Source: Nocardia arizonensis (GTDB lineage: Bacteria; Actinomycetota; Actinomycetes; Mycobacteriales; Mycobacteriaceae). Taken from it: DNA of 38,996 nt. The stretch covers positions 1 to 38,996 of the forward strand of contig NZ_LGYZ01000007.1 of the NCBI RefSeq assembly GCF_001310275.1, read 5' to 3'. Below the pieces are notes generated by a model. That model did no database searches, was not told where the DNA came from, and saw nothing but the letters and a program-made list of their open reading frames with translations. Both the position numbers and the translations under genes were made by a program. Positions 1-8,272 of the stretch are shown piece by piece. Within the stretch, counting starts at the first letter, position 1; the number at the start of each line of letters is the position of its first letter.

Positions 1-176
1 GTCACGGTATTTTCGCGATCGATATTATTATGATTCGACAGAGGGTGTTACATTCCCTGACGGTCGTCGATTCGAGATCCGTTGTATTTGCGAATCGGGG
101 AGGTTAGGGCAAACTTTTGCCGGAGTTTAATTATGTAGTTTCGTCCAGGATTGATAATTTGGCCAGTCCCCGATAA
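1..176. other. Left flank, no gene recognised
   Basis: This stretch lies outside the terminal repeat of the adjacent IS3 element and is relatively AT-rich. I see no convincing coding frame, RNA gene or repeat in it. Confidence 0.5.
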
Positions 177-218
177 CGCGACCACCCGGTTTCAGAGTCG
201 GTGTCGTTCGGTCGGTGT

Positions 219-1055
219 TCAGTTGATGTCGCAGCCCACGGGGTGGTGGGTGTGGGTGCAGGCCGCAGCGTACTCGGCCGGGGTGCGGTAGCCCAGCGCC
301 GAATGCCGGTGCCGGTGGTTGTGCTCGTGCTTGAAATCCGCGATCACCACCCTCGCTTCGAGCAGGCTGGTCCAGTGGTTGCGGTTGAGGCATTCCACGC
401 GCAGGCGCCGGTTGAACGATTCCACGTACCCGTTGTTCCAGGGGGTACCCGGCGGAATATACGAGATCCCGACCCGGTCTCGGCAAAATGTTTGCAGTGC
501 TGCCGAAATCATTTCCGGCCCGTTGTCCAGGCGCAGCACCTTCGGCGCCCCGTGGACGGCGAAGACCCGCTCGAGTTCGGCGACCAGATGCTCGCCGGTG
601 ATCGACCGCTCGACCAGGTGCAGTAGGGATTCGCGGGTGTGCTCGTCGATCATCGACGCGATCTTCACCACCCGCCCGTCGACGGTAGAGTCGAACTGGA
701 AATCCAGCGCCCACACCACGTTCGGCGCATCCGCATCCACCGCCGGCACCGACGAGGTGCCGGCCCGTTTACGCGGGTGATGCGCCCGCACCTGCAAACC
801 TTCTTCCCGCCAGAGCCGGTGGACTTTCTTGATGTTCATCCGGTGGCCTTCGTCGAACCGCAGCACTGCCCAGGCCCGGCGGAACCCATGACACGGGTTC
901 TTGGCCGCATAATTCCGCAGCCACGCCCGCGTCCCGGCGTCGGGGTCTGCCGGTGTTTGCGTGGCAGGGCACCGGCGGTATGTCGACCGAGCGAGCCCAA
1001 CGACCTTGCACGCGAACCGTTGCGACATGCCCATGACCTCGCTGAGCATGTCCAC
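219..1055 (-). CDS. IS3-family transposase OrfB (DDE integrase)
   Basis: This is the catalytic half of the IS3 transposase, 278 aa from a GTG, although the frame stays open upstream into the end of orfA and is probably expressed as an OrfAB fusion. The HTH_21 region (residues about 40-90, HGFRRAWAVLRFDEGHRMN) precedes an rve integrase core. The three acidic residues are visible in WALDFQFD, LRLDNGPE and YVESFNRR. The C-terminus has the usual HNHRHRHSALGYRTPAEYA. No internal stop or frameshift is seen, so this copy may still be active. A diverged fragment related to this gene lies at 14150-14402 (minus), and a small inverted piece at 14433-14520 (plus). Confidence 0.9.
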   Translation of the reverse strand: MDMLSEVMGMSQRFACKVVGLARSTYRRCPATQTPADPDAGTRAWLRNYAAKNPCHGFRRAWAVLRFDEGHRMNIKKVHRLWREEGLQVRAHHPRKRAGTSSVPAVDADAPNVVWALDFQFDSTVDGRVVKIASMIDEHTRESLLHLVERSITGEHLVAELERVFAVHGAPKVLRLDNGPEMISAALQTFCRDRVGISYIPPGTPWNNGYVESFNRRLRVECLNRNHWTSLLEARVVIADFKHEHNHRHRHSALGYRTPAEYAAACTHTHHPVGCDIN

Positions 1056-1078
1056 GGCGCGGCGCTTGGCCGCTGGGC

Positions 1079-1369
1079 CTAGAATTTTCCCTTCGAAATC
1101 TCGCGCAGCGCGTCTTTCTCCAGTTCCGCGTCGGCGAGTAGCCGCTTCAATCGGGCGTTCTGTTCCCGCAGTTCCTTGAGTTCTTTGGCGGCGTCGGTGT
1201 CCATGCCGCCGTACTGGCGACGCCAGTTATAGAGTGTCGCCGCCGAGACTCCCAGGTCAGCGGCGATTTGCTCGCCGGTCAAGCCTTCCGCGGCCAGTTC
1301 ATCGGCGCGCCGCAGCTTGCGCACGATGTCCTCCGCGGAATGCCGTTTCCGTCCAGCCATGGTTCCCAT
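1079..1369 (-). CDS. IS3-family transposase OrfA (helix-turn-helix)
   Basis: This 96-aa protein is the DNA-binding part of an IS3 transposase. Residues about 8-50 form the HTH (EDIVRKLRRADELAAEGLTG followed by a second helix with VSAATLYNWRRQYGG). A leucine-zipper-like stretch follows (ELKELREQNARLKRLLADAE). The frame ends EISKGKF-stop. OrfB is open in the -1 frame across the end of OrfA, with a GGAAAA run just before the stop at about 1085-1090. A -1 frameshift there would give a fused protein continuing KILGPAAKRRAVDML, a sequence normal for IS3 OrfAB. OrfA alone is expected to bind the terminal repeats and restrain transposition; that is family knowledge. Confidence 0.9.
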   Translation of the reverse strand: MGTMAGRKRHSAEDIVRKLRRADELAAEGLTGEQIAADLGVSAATLYNWRRQYGGMDTDAAKELKELREQNARLKRLLADAELEKDALREISKGKF

Positions 1370-1441
1370 AGTCCCTTCTAACCCCTGATCAGGGCCAACG
1401 AGACTCTAATTCCGGCTGGTCGCATCCATGGGGGACGGGTC

Positions 1442-2032
1442 ATGATCACCATGTTGCAGGGTAACGAGAACACCAAAAATCTGATCGACCGCCCGATGGA
1501 GTTCTTGGGCAACCTCTTGTTGCTGATCGTCGGTGGCAACGACACGACCCGGAACTCGATGAGCGGCGGTGTGCTTGCACTCAACCGCTTCCCTGACCAG
1601 TTCGATAAGGTGAAGGCGAACCCGGGCTTGATCCCCAATATGGTCTCGGAGATCATCCGGTGGCAAACTCCGCTGGCCTACATGCGCCGGATCGCCAAGG
1701 CAGACACAATTCTGAACGGCCAGTTCATCCGCAAGGGCGACAAAGTGGTGATGTGGTATGCCTCGGGCAATCGCGACGAGCGCGTGTTCGAACGACCGGA
1801 CGAGTTCATAATCGACCGGTCCAACGCCCGCAACCATATCGCTTTCGGCTTCGGCGTCCACCGCTGCATGGGCAACCGGCTGGCCGAGCTGCAGCTTCGG
1901 ATCCTCTGGGAGGAGCTGCTTCCTCGCTTCGAGAATATCGAGGTCGTGGGGGAGCCCGAGTACGTGCAGTCCAACTTCGTGCGGGGCATCAGCAAGATGA
2001 TGGTCCGCCTCACTCCGAAGGCAGACGTATGA
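1442..2032 (+). pseudogene. CYP153-type cytochrome P450, C-terminal fragment
   Basis: Only about 196 residues remain of a P450 that is normally about 420-470 aa. Visible are the I-helix (LLLIVGGNDTTRNSMSG), the ExxR motif (EIIRW) and the heme loop with its cysteine (FGFGVHRCMGNRLAELQLR). The wording GGNDTTRNSMSGG, MWYASGNRDERVF and RCMGNRLAE is characteristic of CYP153 terminal alkane/fatty-acid hydroxylases; this is recognition from memory. Recognisable P450 sequence starts just inside 1442, 18 bases from the IS3 end, so the 5' half is gone. It overlaps the next frame by ATGA (2029-2032), as in a working reductase-coupled operon. Without the N-terminal half it cannot fold as a P450. Confidence 0.85.
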
Positions 2033-2929
2033 GTGTACAGCGAGCTCTCATCGTCGGGGCCGGCCATGGTGGAGTCCAACTCGCGGCCAGTCTGCGCCAG
2101 GATGGGTGGACGGGCGAGGTCGTCCTCATCGGTGAGGAGCCGACTCTACCCTATCAACGCCCTCCGCTGTCGAAAGCCTATCTGGCCGGGAAGAGCACAA
2201 TTGACGAGCTCGCGATCCGCAGCGCGGAATTCTATCGCAAGCAGGGAATCAAACTCGTGGATGCGACAGTAGAGGCGATCGATCGATCGGCTGGTCGCCT
2301 CGCACTGAGCACTGGCGACGCATTGCCCTATGACAAGCTCGCGCTGTGCACTGGTGCCCGCCCTCGTCGGCTCGCCACCTCGGGCGCCGATCTGGCAGGG
2401 GTCTACTACCTACGCACCGCCGCCGATGTCGAGATGATCCGAGCCGCTGCCCGCCCCGGGCGGCGGGCCGTGATCGTCGGCGGCGGCTACATCGGACTGG
2501 AGACGGCCGCCTCCCTGCGAGCGTTGGGACCCCGATATCGTCGCGGCTGGGGACTGCGCCAGTCACCGGATGGCCCGTTATGGCCGCCGTATACGCCTGG
2601 AGTCGGTGCCGAGCGCCAGCGAGCAGGCCAAGGTCGCAGCCGCGACCATCAACGGGAAGTCCAGGAAGATAGCGGCGCTTCCGTGGTTCTGGTCGGATCA
2701 ATACGATCTCAAGCTCCAGATCGCCGGCCTCAACACCGGATACGACGAAGTCGTCCTCAGCGGGGACCCATCCGGGGACCGCGACTTCACCTGCTTTTAC
2801 CTCCGCGCCGGCGAGCTCGTTGCCGCCGACTGTATCAACCGCCCCCGCGACTTCGTATTCAGTAAGCGGGCAATCACGCAGCAACTCCACATCAACCGGG
2901 ACGAACTGTTGCTCGCCGGCTCGGCCTGA
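2029..2929 (+). pseudogene. Ferredoxin reductase (rhodocoxin/putidaredoxin reductase type), internally deleted
   Basis: The first half starts MSVQRALIVGAGHGGVQLAA (FAD-binding GxGxxG), continues through PYQRPPLSKAYL and ends at the NAD-binding motif VIVGGGYIGLETAASLRALG near 2530. The next recognisable sequence, DPDIVAAGDCASH (second FAD motif) and YGRRIRLESVPSASEQAK, follows almost at once but in another frame and runs to a stop at 2929. About 110 residues of the NAD domain are therefore missing, and the join is out of frame. The intact enzyme would pass electrons from NAD(P)H to the ferredoxin serving the adjacent CYP153. With the truncated P450 it forms a dead alkane-oxidation module. No ferredoxin gene is seen nearby. 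Confidence 0.85.
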
Positions 2930-3049
2930 GGCCACGGTCTGTTGGGTGATGGCTACGCGGCAGTGCGTGGGGCGTAGGCCGGCTCAGCGGTGGCTGACCC
3001 GCTCTTGCTTCGATGCACCGGTTTTGCCCAACCCTCAGCCGATTGCGCG

Positions 3050-3960
3050 ACGTTCAGTGCATAGCAGCCCGTCTCGTGTTCGGCCGATGGTTGCAGCCCC
3101 AGCAGTGCACGATTCGGGACTTAACCAGCCGACTCAGTCCTCGCTGAGGAGCTCGACGTCGTCGAGCCGGGTGAGCGGATCGGCGCCGAAACAGGAATCG
3201 CTGGGGATCGCGTCGGTTGTGTGGAGCCGCATCGTGGTTGCTGCCTACGCGTTGGCGTAGGCGTCACCGACCGACCCGACCGACCCGATCGACCGTCGGA
3301 GATCCGAGACCGCCAGTGCTTCCACGAGTTTTACTGCGGTGTATCGAGACCTCACATCGGAATGATGTATCGCTCCACCGACCGGAAGACCTTCGCGAGC
3401 CCGCAGAGCGACCGCGGGCCGGATCGCCTTCTCCGCAAACGTGGCGTCTTCGCTGGTCGAGCATTCCGAGCCGAGGACGCAGCCGGCGTAGGCATCGACG
3501 ACGAACGCGGTAGACGAACATCGGTGATCAGGCGGATGTAGGTGAATCGGCCATGAGCCGCGTGTTCTGCGCCAGAACCCGAAACTGCCGGTCCGCCAGG
3601 TCGGTCGCTCTCGACGCGGCCTGGTTCGGTTTGGTCATGCCGACCTTCTTGCCGCGCACGATCAGCCACTGCTATCGCGGCCGCTAGTCGCACGAAGAAA
3701 GATGTTGCCGCTTCGCGGATTCCGATCGTTCCTCGGATTCCCTATTCGTGCGGTGCAGCTGGCAAATCTCCCTCGCTGCCTCCGTCGACACGCCTTCGGC
3801 GCCGCCGGTGTCGACCGCGGCGCGGCGCACCCAATTGCGCAGGGCTTACGGGTCGCTCCGAGCCTCGCAGAGACCGCTTTCATTCCGCCGAAATGCGTGG
3901 GCACCACACCCGGGCGGTTCATCTGCCGGAGCTGCCTGGTCGCGATCATTCCCGTCGATC
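3050..3960 (-). mobile_element. Decayed IS3-family element (orfA + orfB remnants)
   Basis: On the minus strand, pieces of an IS3 transposase appear in shifting frames. From about 3900 down: GMKAVSARLGATRK, then RNWVRRAAVDTGGAEGV (orfA HTH), EAATSFFVRL, VRGKKVGMTKPNQAASRATD, FTYIRLITDV (start of the DDE core), FVVDAYAGCVLG, IHHSDVRSRYTAVKLVEAL, SIGSVGDAYAN, SDSCFGADPLTRLDDVELL and a last trace near 3060-3130. There are at least four frame changes and several stops, so it is long dead. It fills most of the gap between the CYP153 remnants and the mce locus. It resembles the IS3 subgroup of the element at 27913-29246 more than the one at 177-1424. Confidence 0.75.
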
Positions 3961-4284
3961 AGGGCTTATGGGTGGACTGGCAATGCCGAAGCAGGCAGTG
4001 CGAAACGGCGCCACCCAGCGACGGAAGCGGAGCAAAGTGCAGCCGGAGTAGTGACCGAGGGAGTATCTTCGGTGGCCGATGCCTGCCAACCGCCCCTGCA
4101 CCACAACCGCACTTTCCTCGGCCGTAGATGGGCGAGACTGCTCATGTGGATGGTGTCGTCGCACGTCGCGGTTGCTATCGGCCGACTTTCGCCGGGGCGA
4201 TATCGCTCGGTTGCCAGAGGGTCGCTCGCGCGTCCCGGGATCGATCGAAATCCTCTATTGACACTGCGTGAGCAGCACCACATA
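3961..4284. other. Region upstream of the mce operon, no gene recognised
   Basis: I find no convincing gene in this stretch of about 320 bases. Open frames exist on both strands but show no family motif and no good ribosome-binding site. It sits between the IS3 remnant and the conserved promoter block at 4285-4321 and presumably carries the distal promoter region of the mce operon. Confidence 0.4.
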
Positions 4285-4321
4285 CTCATACCCAGAGTAT
4301 CTGGTACTTGCAGTAGTGCAC
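4285..4321 (+). promoter_or_regulatory. Conserved promoter/operator block upstream of the mce operon (copy 1)
   Basis: The 37-bp block begins CTCATACCC and contains the inverted repeat ATAC-CCAGA-GTAT at 4288-4300, followed by TACTTGCAGTAGTGCAC. It matches 30 of 37 positions of a block at 17969-18005 upstream of the di-iron oxygenase operon. An AAGGAGG Shine-Dalgarno follows immediately. Because conservation extends past the palindrome, the block probably combines an operator with core promoter elements. The binding protein is unknown; a TetR regulator at 22920-23663 is the nearest candidate. Confidence 0.6.
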
Positions 4322-4332
4322 AAGGAGGTGCC

Positions 4333-4479
4333 GTGAGCAGGGTGCGCTCGATAATGACCCGACGAGGTACGTCATACCGGCGAAGCCATTCCGATCATTC
4401 GGAGAACGAGCTATGCCGGATCGTCGACACTTTCCTAGCGGGCGCGCCAGTTGCGTTGCGGAGCGATACTCTTGGTTAG
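4333..4479 (+). CDS. Possible 48-aa small protein leading the mce operon
   Basis: A GTG at 4333 is preceded by a strong Shine-Dalgarno (AAGGAGG, 4322-4328) directly downstream of the conserved promoter block. The frame runs 48 codons to TAG at 4479, only 11 bases before the chosen yrbEA start. The product is basic at its N-terminus (VSRVRSIMTRRGTSYRRSHS) with no membrane segment or family I recognise. It could be a genuine small protein, a leader ORF coupling translation into yrbEA, or chance. The Shine-Dalgarno, better than that of yrbEA itself, is the main argument that it is translated. Confidence 0.4.
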   Translation: MSRVRSIMTRRGTSYRRSHSDHSENELCRIVDTFLAGAPVALRSDTLG

Positions 4480-4490
4480 GACGGGAATCT

Positions 4491-5333
4491 GTGGTAATGC
4501 CTGAACGTAGCGCGCTATCGACGTCGACGAGGTTGCTCAGGGAAAACTTTTCCGAAACCGTAGTGTCGGCGCTCAGAACTTTTGGCCGGTCGACGCAGAT
4601 GGCTTCTGAGTCGGCTGCGGGAGCAGTAAGCGATATCGTTCGTTTGAGATTCCAGTGGCGAGAGGCACTGAATCAAGCTTGGTATCTGATCACCGTTACT
4701 GCGATTCCGGCCATCCTGATGGCCGTGCCTTTCGGTGTCATCGTTTCCGTCCAGGTCGGAAACTTGATTCATCAAATCGGGGCGGACTCCCTGCTCGGTG
4801 CCGCTGGTGGATTGGGTGTGATCAAACAGGGCGCCCCCATGGCAACAGGGCTGCTGCTGGGTGCGGCCGGAGCGGCCGCAATCGCGGCGGATCTGGGTGC
4901 ACGTAACATTCGCGAAGAAATCGATGCCATGCGAACGATGGGCATCAGCCCCTTGCACCGACTCGTTATTCCTCGGATGGTGGCGATGGTTTTCGTCGCG
5001 CCGATGCTCAATATCTTGATCATCTTCACGGGCGTGATAGCTGGATATGCGGTCGCAATCGGCCCCCAGGGAGTGACCCCCGGCAGCTACTGGGGAACGT
5101 TCGGCTCTTTCACCGTTGTCGCGGACATCGGTGTCTCGATAGCCAAGTCCGTGCTGTTCGGATTCATCGTGGTCGTGATCGCGTGCCAGCGGGGGCTCGA
5201 GGCAAAAGGCGGTCCGCGCGGAGTGGCGGATGGCGTGAACGCGGCTGTAGTTCTCTCCGTAGTTTCCATCGCCATCACGAACCTCATAATTACTCAGCTG
5301 GTGTCGATGTTCCTTCCGACGAGGCTGGCCTAG
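4491..5333 (+). CDS. yrbEA: YrbE-family Mce permease, subunit A
   Basis: YrbEA is one of two inner-membrane permease (MlaE-like) subunits of an Mce lipid importer, working with the six Mce proteins and an MceG ATPase that is not in this window. From GTG 4491 it is 280 aa, the usual length. An AGGAC box 8 bases upstream favours this GTG; ATG 4497 is an alternative. Several hydrophobic segments are visible (AWYLITVTAIPAILMAVPFG, APMLNILIIFTGVIAGYAV, VVLSVVSIAITNLIITQLV). The conserved coupling loop is GARNIREEIDAMRTMGISP. The following yrbEB starts at the very next base after its stop. Confidence 0.93.
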   Translation: MVMPERSALSTSTRLLRENFSETVVSALRTFGRSTQMASESAAGAVSDIVRLRFQWREALNQAWYLITVTAIPAILMAVPFGVIVSVQVGNLIHQIGADSLLGAAGGLGVIKQGAPMATGLLLGAAGAAAIAADLGARNIREEIDAMRTMGISPLHRLVIPRMVAMVFVAPMLNILIIFTGVIAGYAVAIGPQGVTPGSYWGTFGSFTVVADIGVSIAKSVLFGFIVVVIACQRGLEAKGGPRGVADGVNAAVVLSVVSIAITNLIITQLVSMFLPTRLA

Positions 5334-6200
5334 ATGTCGGAGGTAAAGGTTACTCCACCTCGGCTGGCGAGGCTCAGGAGAAGAATAGCGCCGTTCGGAG
5401 CGCGCATCGCGCCCCTGGAGTCGATCGGTTTCGTACTCGCGTTCGTTTGGGAGGCGCTGTCCGCGATCCCGTTCACGATCAGGCGATATCGAGCCGAGAC
5501 TATGCGCGTGATCACGGATATGACATGGGGCCAAGGGTCCATTATCGTCGGCGGTGGAACTGTGCCGATGCTGGTGGTACTCGGTCTGGTGATCGGAGGC
5601 TCGGTCGGTGTAGAGTCCTTCACCACTCTCAACCTGATCAGCATGGGGCCGGTGACCGGCATCGTTTCGGCCTTTGCCAATACACGGGAACTTGCACCGA
5701 TTGCTGCGGGCGTCGGGTTCGCCGCACAAGCCGGATGCCGTATTACGGCCCAAATCGGCGCTATGCGGATCTCCGAGGAGATCGATGCACTCGAGTCGCT
5801 TGGACTGCGATCGATACCGTTCGTTGTGACCACCCGGGTCATCGCCGGGGCCGTGGCAATCATTCCGACATTCTTGATCGCCTTGATCCTGAGTTATGCC
5901 GCTTGTCGCGCGGTGATCGTGCAACTTCATGGCCAAGCCGCCGGTGTCTACGATCACTATTTTTATCAATTCATCAGCGGCTGGGATGTGACGGCCTCGG
6001 TGATAAAGGTTCTCGTATTCGGGACGGCTGTGATTCTTATCCATAGCTATCATGGGTTCTTCGCCGTTGGTGGGCCAGAAGGCGTCGGAATCGCATCTGG
6101 ACGTGCTGTCCGAGCAAGCTTCGTGGCAATCATCGGTTTGGATATGGTGTTGACCCTCCTCCTGTGGGGCGTCAACTCCTCCATCGAATTTACGGGGTGA
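5334..6200 (+). CDS. yrbEB: YrbE-family Mce permease, subunit B
   Basis: This is the second permease subunit (288 aa), whose ATG abuts the yrbEA stop with no spacer. It shows the same MlaE fold: an N-terminal amphipathic part, hydrophobic spans (IIVGGGTVPMLVVLGLVIGG, VAIIPTFLIALILSYAACRA, FVAIIGLDMVLTLLLWGVN) and the conserved GAMRISEEIDALESLGLRS loop, expected to contact the ATPase. It would form a heterodimeric permease with YrbEA beneath the MceA-F assembly. Six bases separate it from mceA. Confidence 0.93.
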   Translation: MSEVKVTPPRLARLRRRIAPFGARIAPLESIGFVLAFVWEALSAIPFTIRRYRAETMRVITDMTWGQGSIIVGGGTVPMLVVLGLVIGGSVGVESFTTLNLISMGPVTGIVSAFANTRELAPIAAGVGFAAQAGCRITAQIGAMRISEEIDALESLGLRSIPFVVTTRVIAGAVAIIPTFLIALILSYAACRAVIVQLHGQAAGVYDHYFYQFISGWDVTASVIKVLVFGTAVILIHSYHGFFAVGGPEGVGIASGRAVRASFVAIIGLDMVLTLLLWGVNSSIEFTG

Positions 6201-6206
6201 GAAACG

Positions 6207-7256
6207 ATGTCTCGCTATGAAATGCCGGGTGTGTCGACATCGAAGCGGTCATCGGTCATGCTGGGTGTTCTCGCCGTGATCACAGTGATCGTAGTAGCCT
6301 TGACCTGGACTGTTGTGATGGCCCTACAGGATGATAATCGAATAGTGGTACTGCTGCGTACCGAGTCCATCGGCGACGGAATCACCGTCGGAACACCCGT
6401 TCGATTCGACGGTATCGAGATAGGTGATGTTTCGGCGATCGAATCGGACGATGGGGCGAAACAATTGATTCTCAGACTGGAAAGCGCCGAATCGGCAGGT
6501 CTCACGGACGGGCTGTTCGTCGACTACTCGCCATCGAACTTGTTCGGCATCAGTGAAATTGCGCTGAAACCAGGTGATGGTGGGGCTCCATTACGGGATG
6601 GCAGTATCGTCGATTTGACGGGGCCGCGAGCCGACCGGCAACGAGACGCAACGATGGGTGTTCTCATCCGCAGCGTAGCTCAAGCAACTGGAGACATTCT
6701 CGTCCCGGAATTGACCGAGATCCTGACACGGGGCGCGACAATAGCCCGGCAATTCACACCTCTCATGGAGGCAATCGTTGTATCCAGCCGGAACATTGCT
6801 GAAACCCAGACGATGCCGATATCGCAGCTGCTGGACCAATACGGTTCCATGCTAGTCGGGACTGCATCGATGATCGACGGTACGGTCGGCCTCATAAATC
6901 GGCTCACCACGATCGAGATCTTGAATACAGATCGTGAGCTGTTCGATTCGACAGTCAATACTGTAGGTCGGGAGTTCTTTCCTGGGCTGGCGGAAACTCT
7001 ATTCGCGGCTCAGGGTCATCTGTCGGACTATGCGGCTATGCTCGCTCCGGTTCTGTCAACGGCAACTAAAATGGTACCTACCCCCGGCGCCTCGAGCATG
7101 CAGCTCACTGAACTCCTATCACGTCTAGACCGATCATTCACGTCGACTCCAGACGGTCCGATTCTGAACATCGAGTTGGTTCTCGATATGGTTCCAGCGT
7201 TCACCGCGTTCTTGCCGGGTCTTCCGCCGACATCCAACATCGGAGGTGGCCGATGA
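6207..7256 (+). CDS. mceA: Mce-family protein A
   Basis: MceA (349 aa) is one of six different MCE subunits expected to build a periplasm-spanning channel for lipid transport. One N-terminal membrane anchor (about residues 17-40, GVLAVITVIVVALTWTVV) is followed by the MCE domain with GDGITVGTPVRFDGIEIGDV (about 56-75). A long helical region with weak sequence conservation follows (about 130-330). The C-terminus is short and lacks a long Pro-rich tail. The ATG of mceB overlaps its stop by four bases, so translation is coupled. The substrate cannot be read from sequence; relatives import fatty acids, mycolic acids or sterols. Confidence 0.92.
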   Translation: MSRYEMPGVSTSKRSSVMLGVLAVITVIVVALTWTVVMALQDDNRIVVLLRTESIGDGITVGTPVRFDGIEIGDVSAIESDDGAKQLILRLESAESAGLTDGLFVDYSPSNLFGISEIALKPGDGGAPLRDGSIVDLTGPRADRQRDATMGVLIRSVAQATGDILVPELTEILTRGATIARQFTPLMEAIVVSSRNIAETQTMPISQLLDQYGSMLVGTASMIDGTVGLINRLTTIEILNTDRELFDSTVNTVGREFFPGLAETLFAAQGHLSDYAAMLAPVLSTATKMVPTPGASSMQLTELLSRLDRSFTSTPDGPILNIELVLDMVPAFTAFLPGLPPTSNIGGGR

Positions 7257-8272
7257 CAAGACAGCGAAGTTTTCTGGCGACCAGCGCAAAACTTATCGTG
7301 TCTGCCGTCGTGATCACTGTGCTGCTCGCGATCATCGTTCAGACGGTGCAACGCCCCGTATCTGGAGACGTGGTAGAATTCTCGGCTGAATTCGTCGACG
7401 CGAACGGCCTCAAGGCCGGCGACGATGTCCGTATGGATGGTCTTCGAGTTGGCGAGGTACGATCGATTACCTTGGATGCCAGTGGTCGAGCGGTGGTTGG
7501 ATTTGCGGTCCAGCGCAATCACCCGATCTACGAGAACACTGTGCTGGCGATTCGCTATCAGAACCTCGTAGGACAGCGATATCTCGATGTTCAACAATCA
7601 TCGCCGACCACAGCGGAGTTGACGGCCGGACATAAGATCGATATTGCCAACACGATCCCGTCGTTCGACATTACGGATTTATTCAACGGCTTACAACCGG
7701 TACTCGCAGAGCTGTCGCCCGAAGCGGTGAACAAGTTCGCAGAGAACATGATCGCTGTCATCGAGGGAGACGGAGCGGGCGTCGGTTCCGTCCTCGACTC
7801 TATCGAAGCCTTGTCCAACTATGCGCTGGACAGGCAAGCGGTAGTCACCGTTCTGGTCGGAAATCTCAAAGAGATATCCGACCATATCGGTGGCCGATCC
7901 TCGCATCTCGTCCGACTTGTCTCGGAGCTGGCCTCGGTTGTGTCCACGTTGCGTAGCAAGGTGGATGGAATTGTCGAATTCGCCCTCATGGCACCAGACG
8001 TGATCGCGCCATTGAACGGCCTTCTCGAGGCCTTCGGCTTGACGGCCGGACCTAACGCCGATGCCGATGCCCTGTTGGGGGCAGTATTTCCGGACCCGGA
8101 ACAGGCGGTCGAGGTGCTGCGGAAGCTGCCGGCCGTTCTCGAGACACTGAATGCGTGGGTTCCCGCCGATGGACCGGTCATCAATCGTAACTGCTCGAAC
8201 GGCAACGCCGAAGTTCCGGCGCCGTTACATGTGTTGATCAGTGGGCAAAGGATCTCGATATGCGAGCGGTGA
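7253..8272 (+). CDS. mceB: Mce-family protein B
   Basis: This 339-aa MCE subunit has a membrane anchor at about residues 12-32 (KLIVSAVVITVLLAIIVQTV) and an MCE domain containing NGLKAGDDVRMDGLRVGEVR (about 51-70) and YQNLVGQRYLDV. The rest is helical. The C-terminus carries a Cys pair (NRNC...ISICER), as is frequent in MceB. It overlaps mceA by ATGA and mceC by 13 bases, consistent with one polycistronic message in strict A-F order. Confidence 0.92.
   Translation: MTRQRSFLATSAKLIVSAVVITVLLAIIVQTVQRPVSGDVVEFSAEFVDANGLKAGDDVRMDGLRVGEVRSITLDASGRAVVGFAVQRNHPIYENTVLAIRYQNLVGQRYLDVQQSSPTTAELTAGHKIDIANTIPSFDITDLFNGLQPVLAELSPEAVNKFAENMIAVIEGDGAGVGSVLDSIEALSNYALDRQAVVTVLVGNLKEISDHIGGRSSHLVRLVSELASVVSTLRSKVDGIVEFALMAPDVIAPLNGLLEAFGLTAGPNADADALLGAVFPDPEQAVEVLRKLPAVLETLNAWVPADGPVINRNCSNGNAEVPAPLHVLISGQRISICER

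Larger units (their letters stand above)
177..1424 (-). mobile_element. IS3-family insertion sequence with intact orfA/orfB
   Basis: The element is about 1.25 kb, read on the minus strand, with orfA (1079-1369) followed by orfB (219-1055 and upstream). Imperfect terminal inverted repeats can be read directly: 177-199 (GCGACCACCCGG...CAGAGTC) against the reverse complement of 1402-1424 (GCGACCAGCCGG...TAGAGTC), matching at about 18 of 23 positions. No matching target duplication is visible outside the repeats. That fits an old insertion or a deletion at one end. The right end abuts a CYP153 gene lacking its N-terminal half, so this element, or a deletion it caused, probably destroyed that gene. 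Confidence 0.85.

Noticed and set aside
177..1424. Target-site duplication for the first IS3
   Set aside because: The three bases outside each repeat differ in every alignment I tried, so I do not claim one.
4285..4321. KstR-type sterol operator upstream of the mce operon
   Set aside because: The palindrome here is ATAC-N5-GTAT. I did not see the TnnAACnnGTTnnA form in this region by eye.
4515..6053. Long minus-strand open frame (512 codons)
   Set aside because: It is antisense to yrbEA/yrbEB. The product is His/Arg/Asp-rich without motifs and crosses two well-supported genes.
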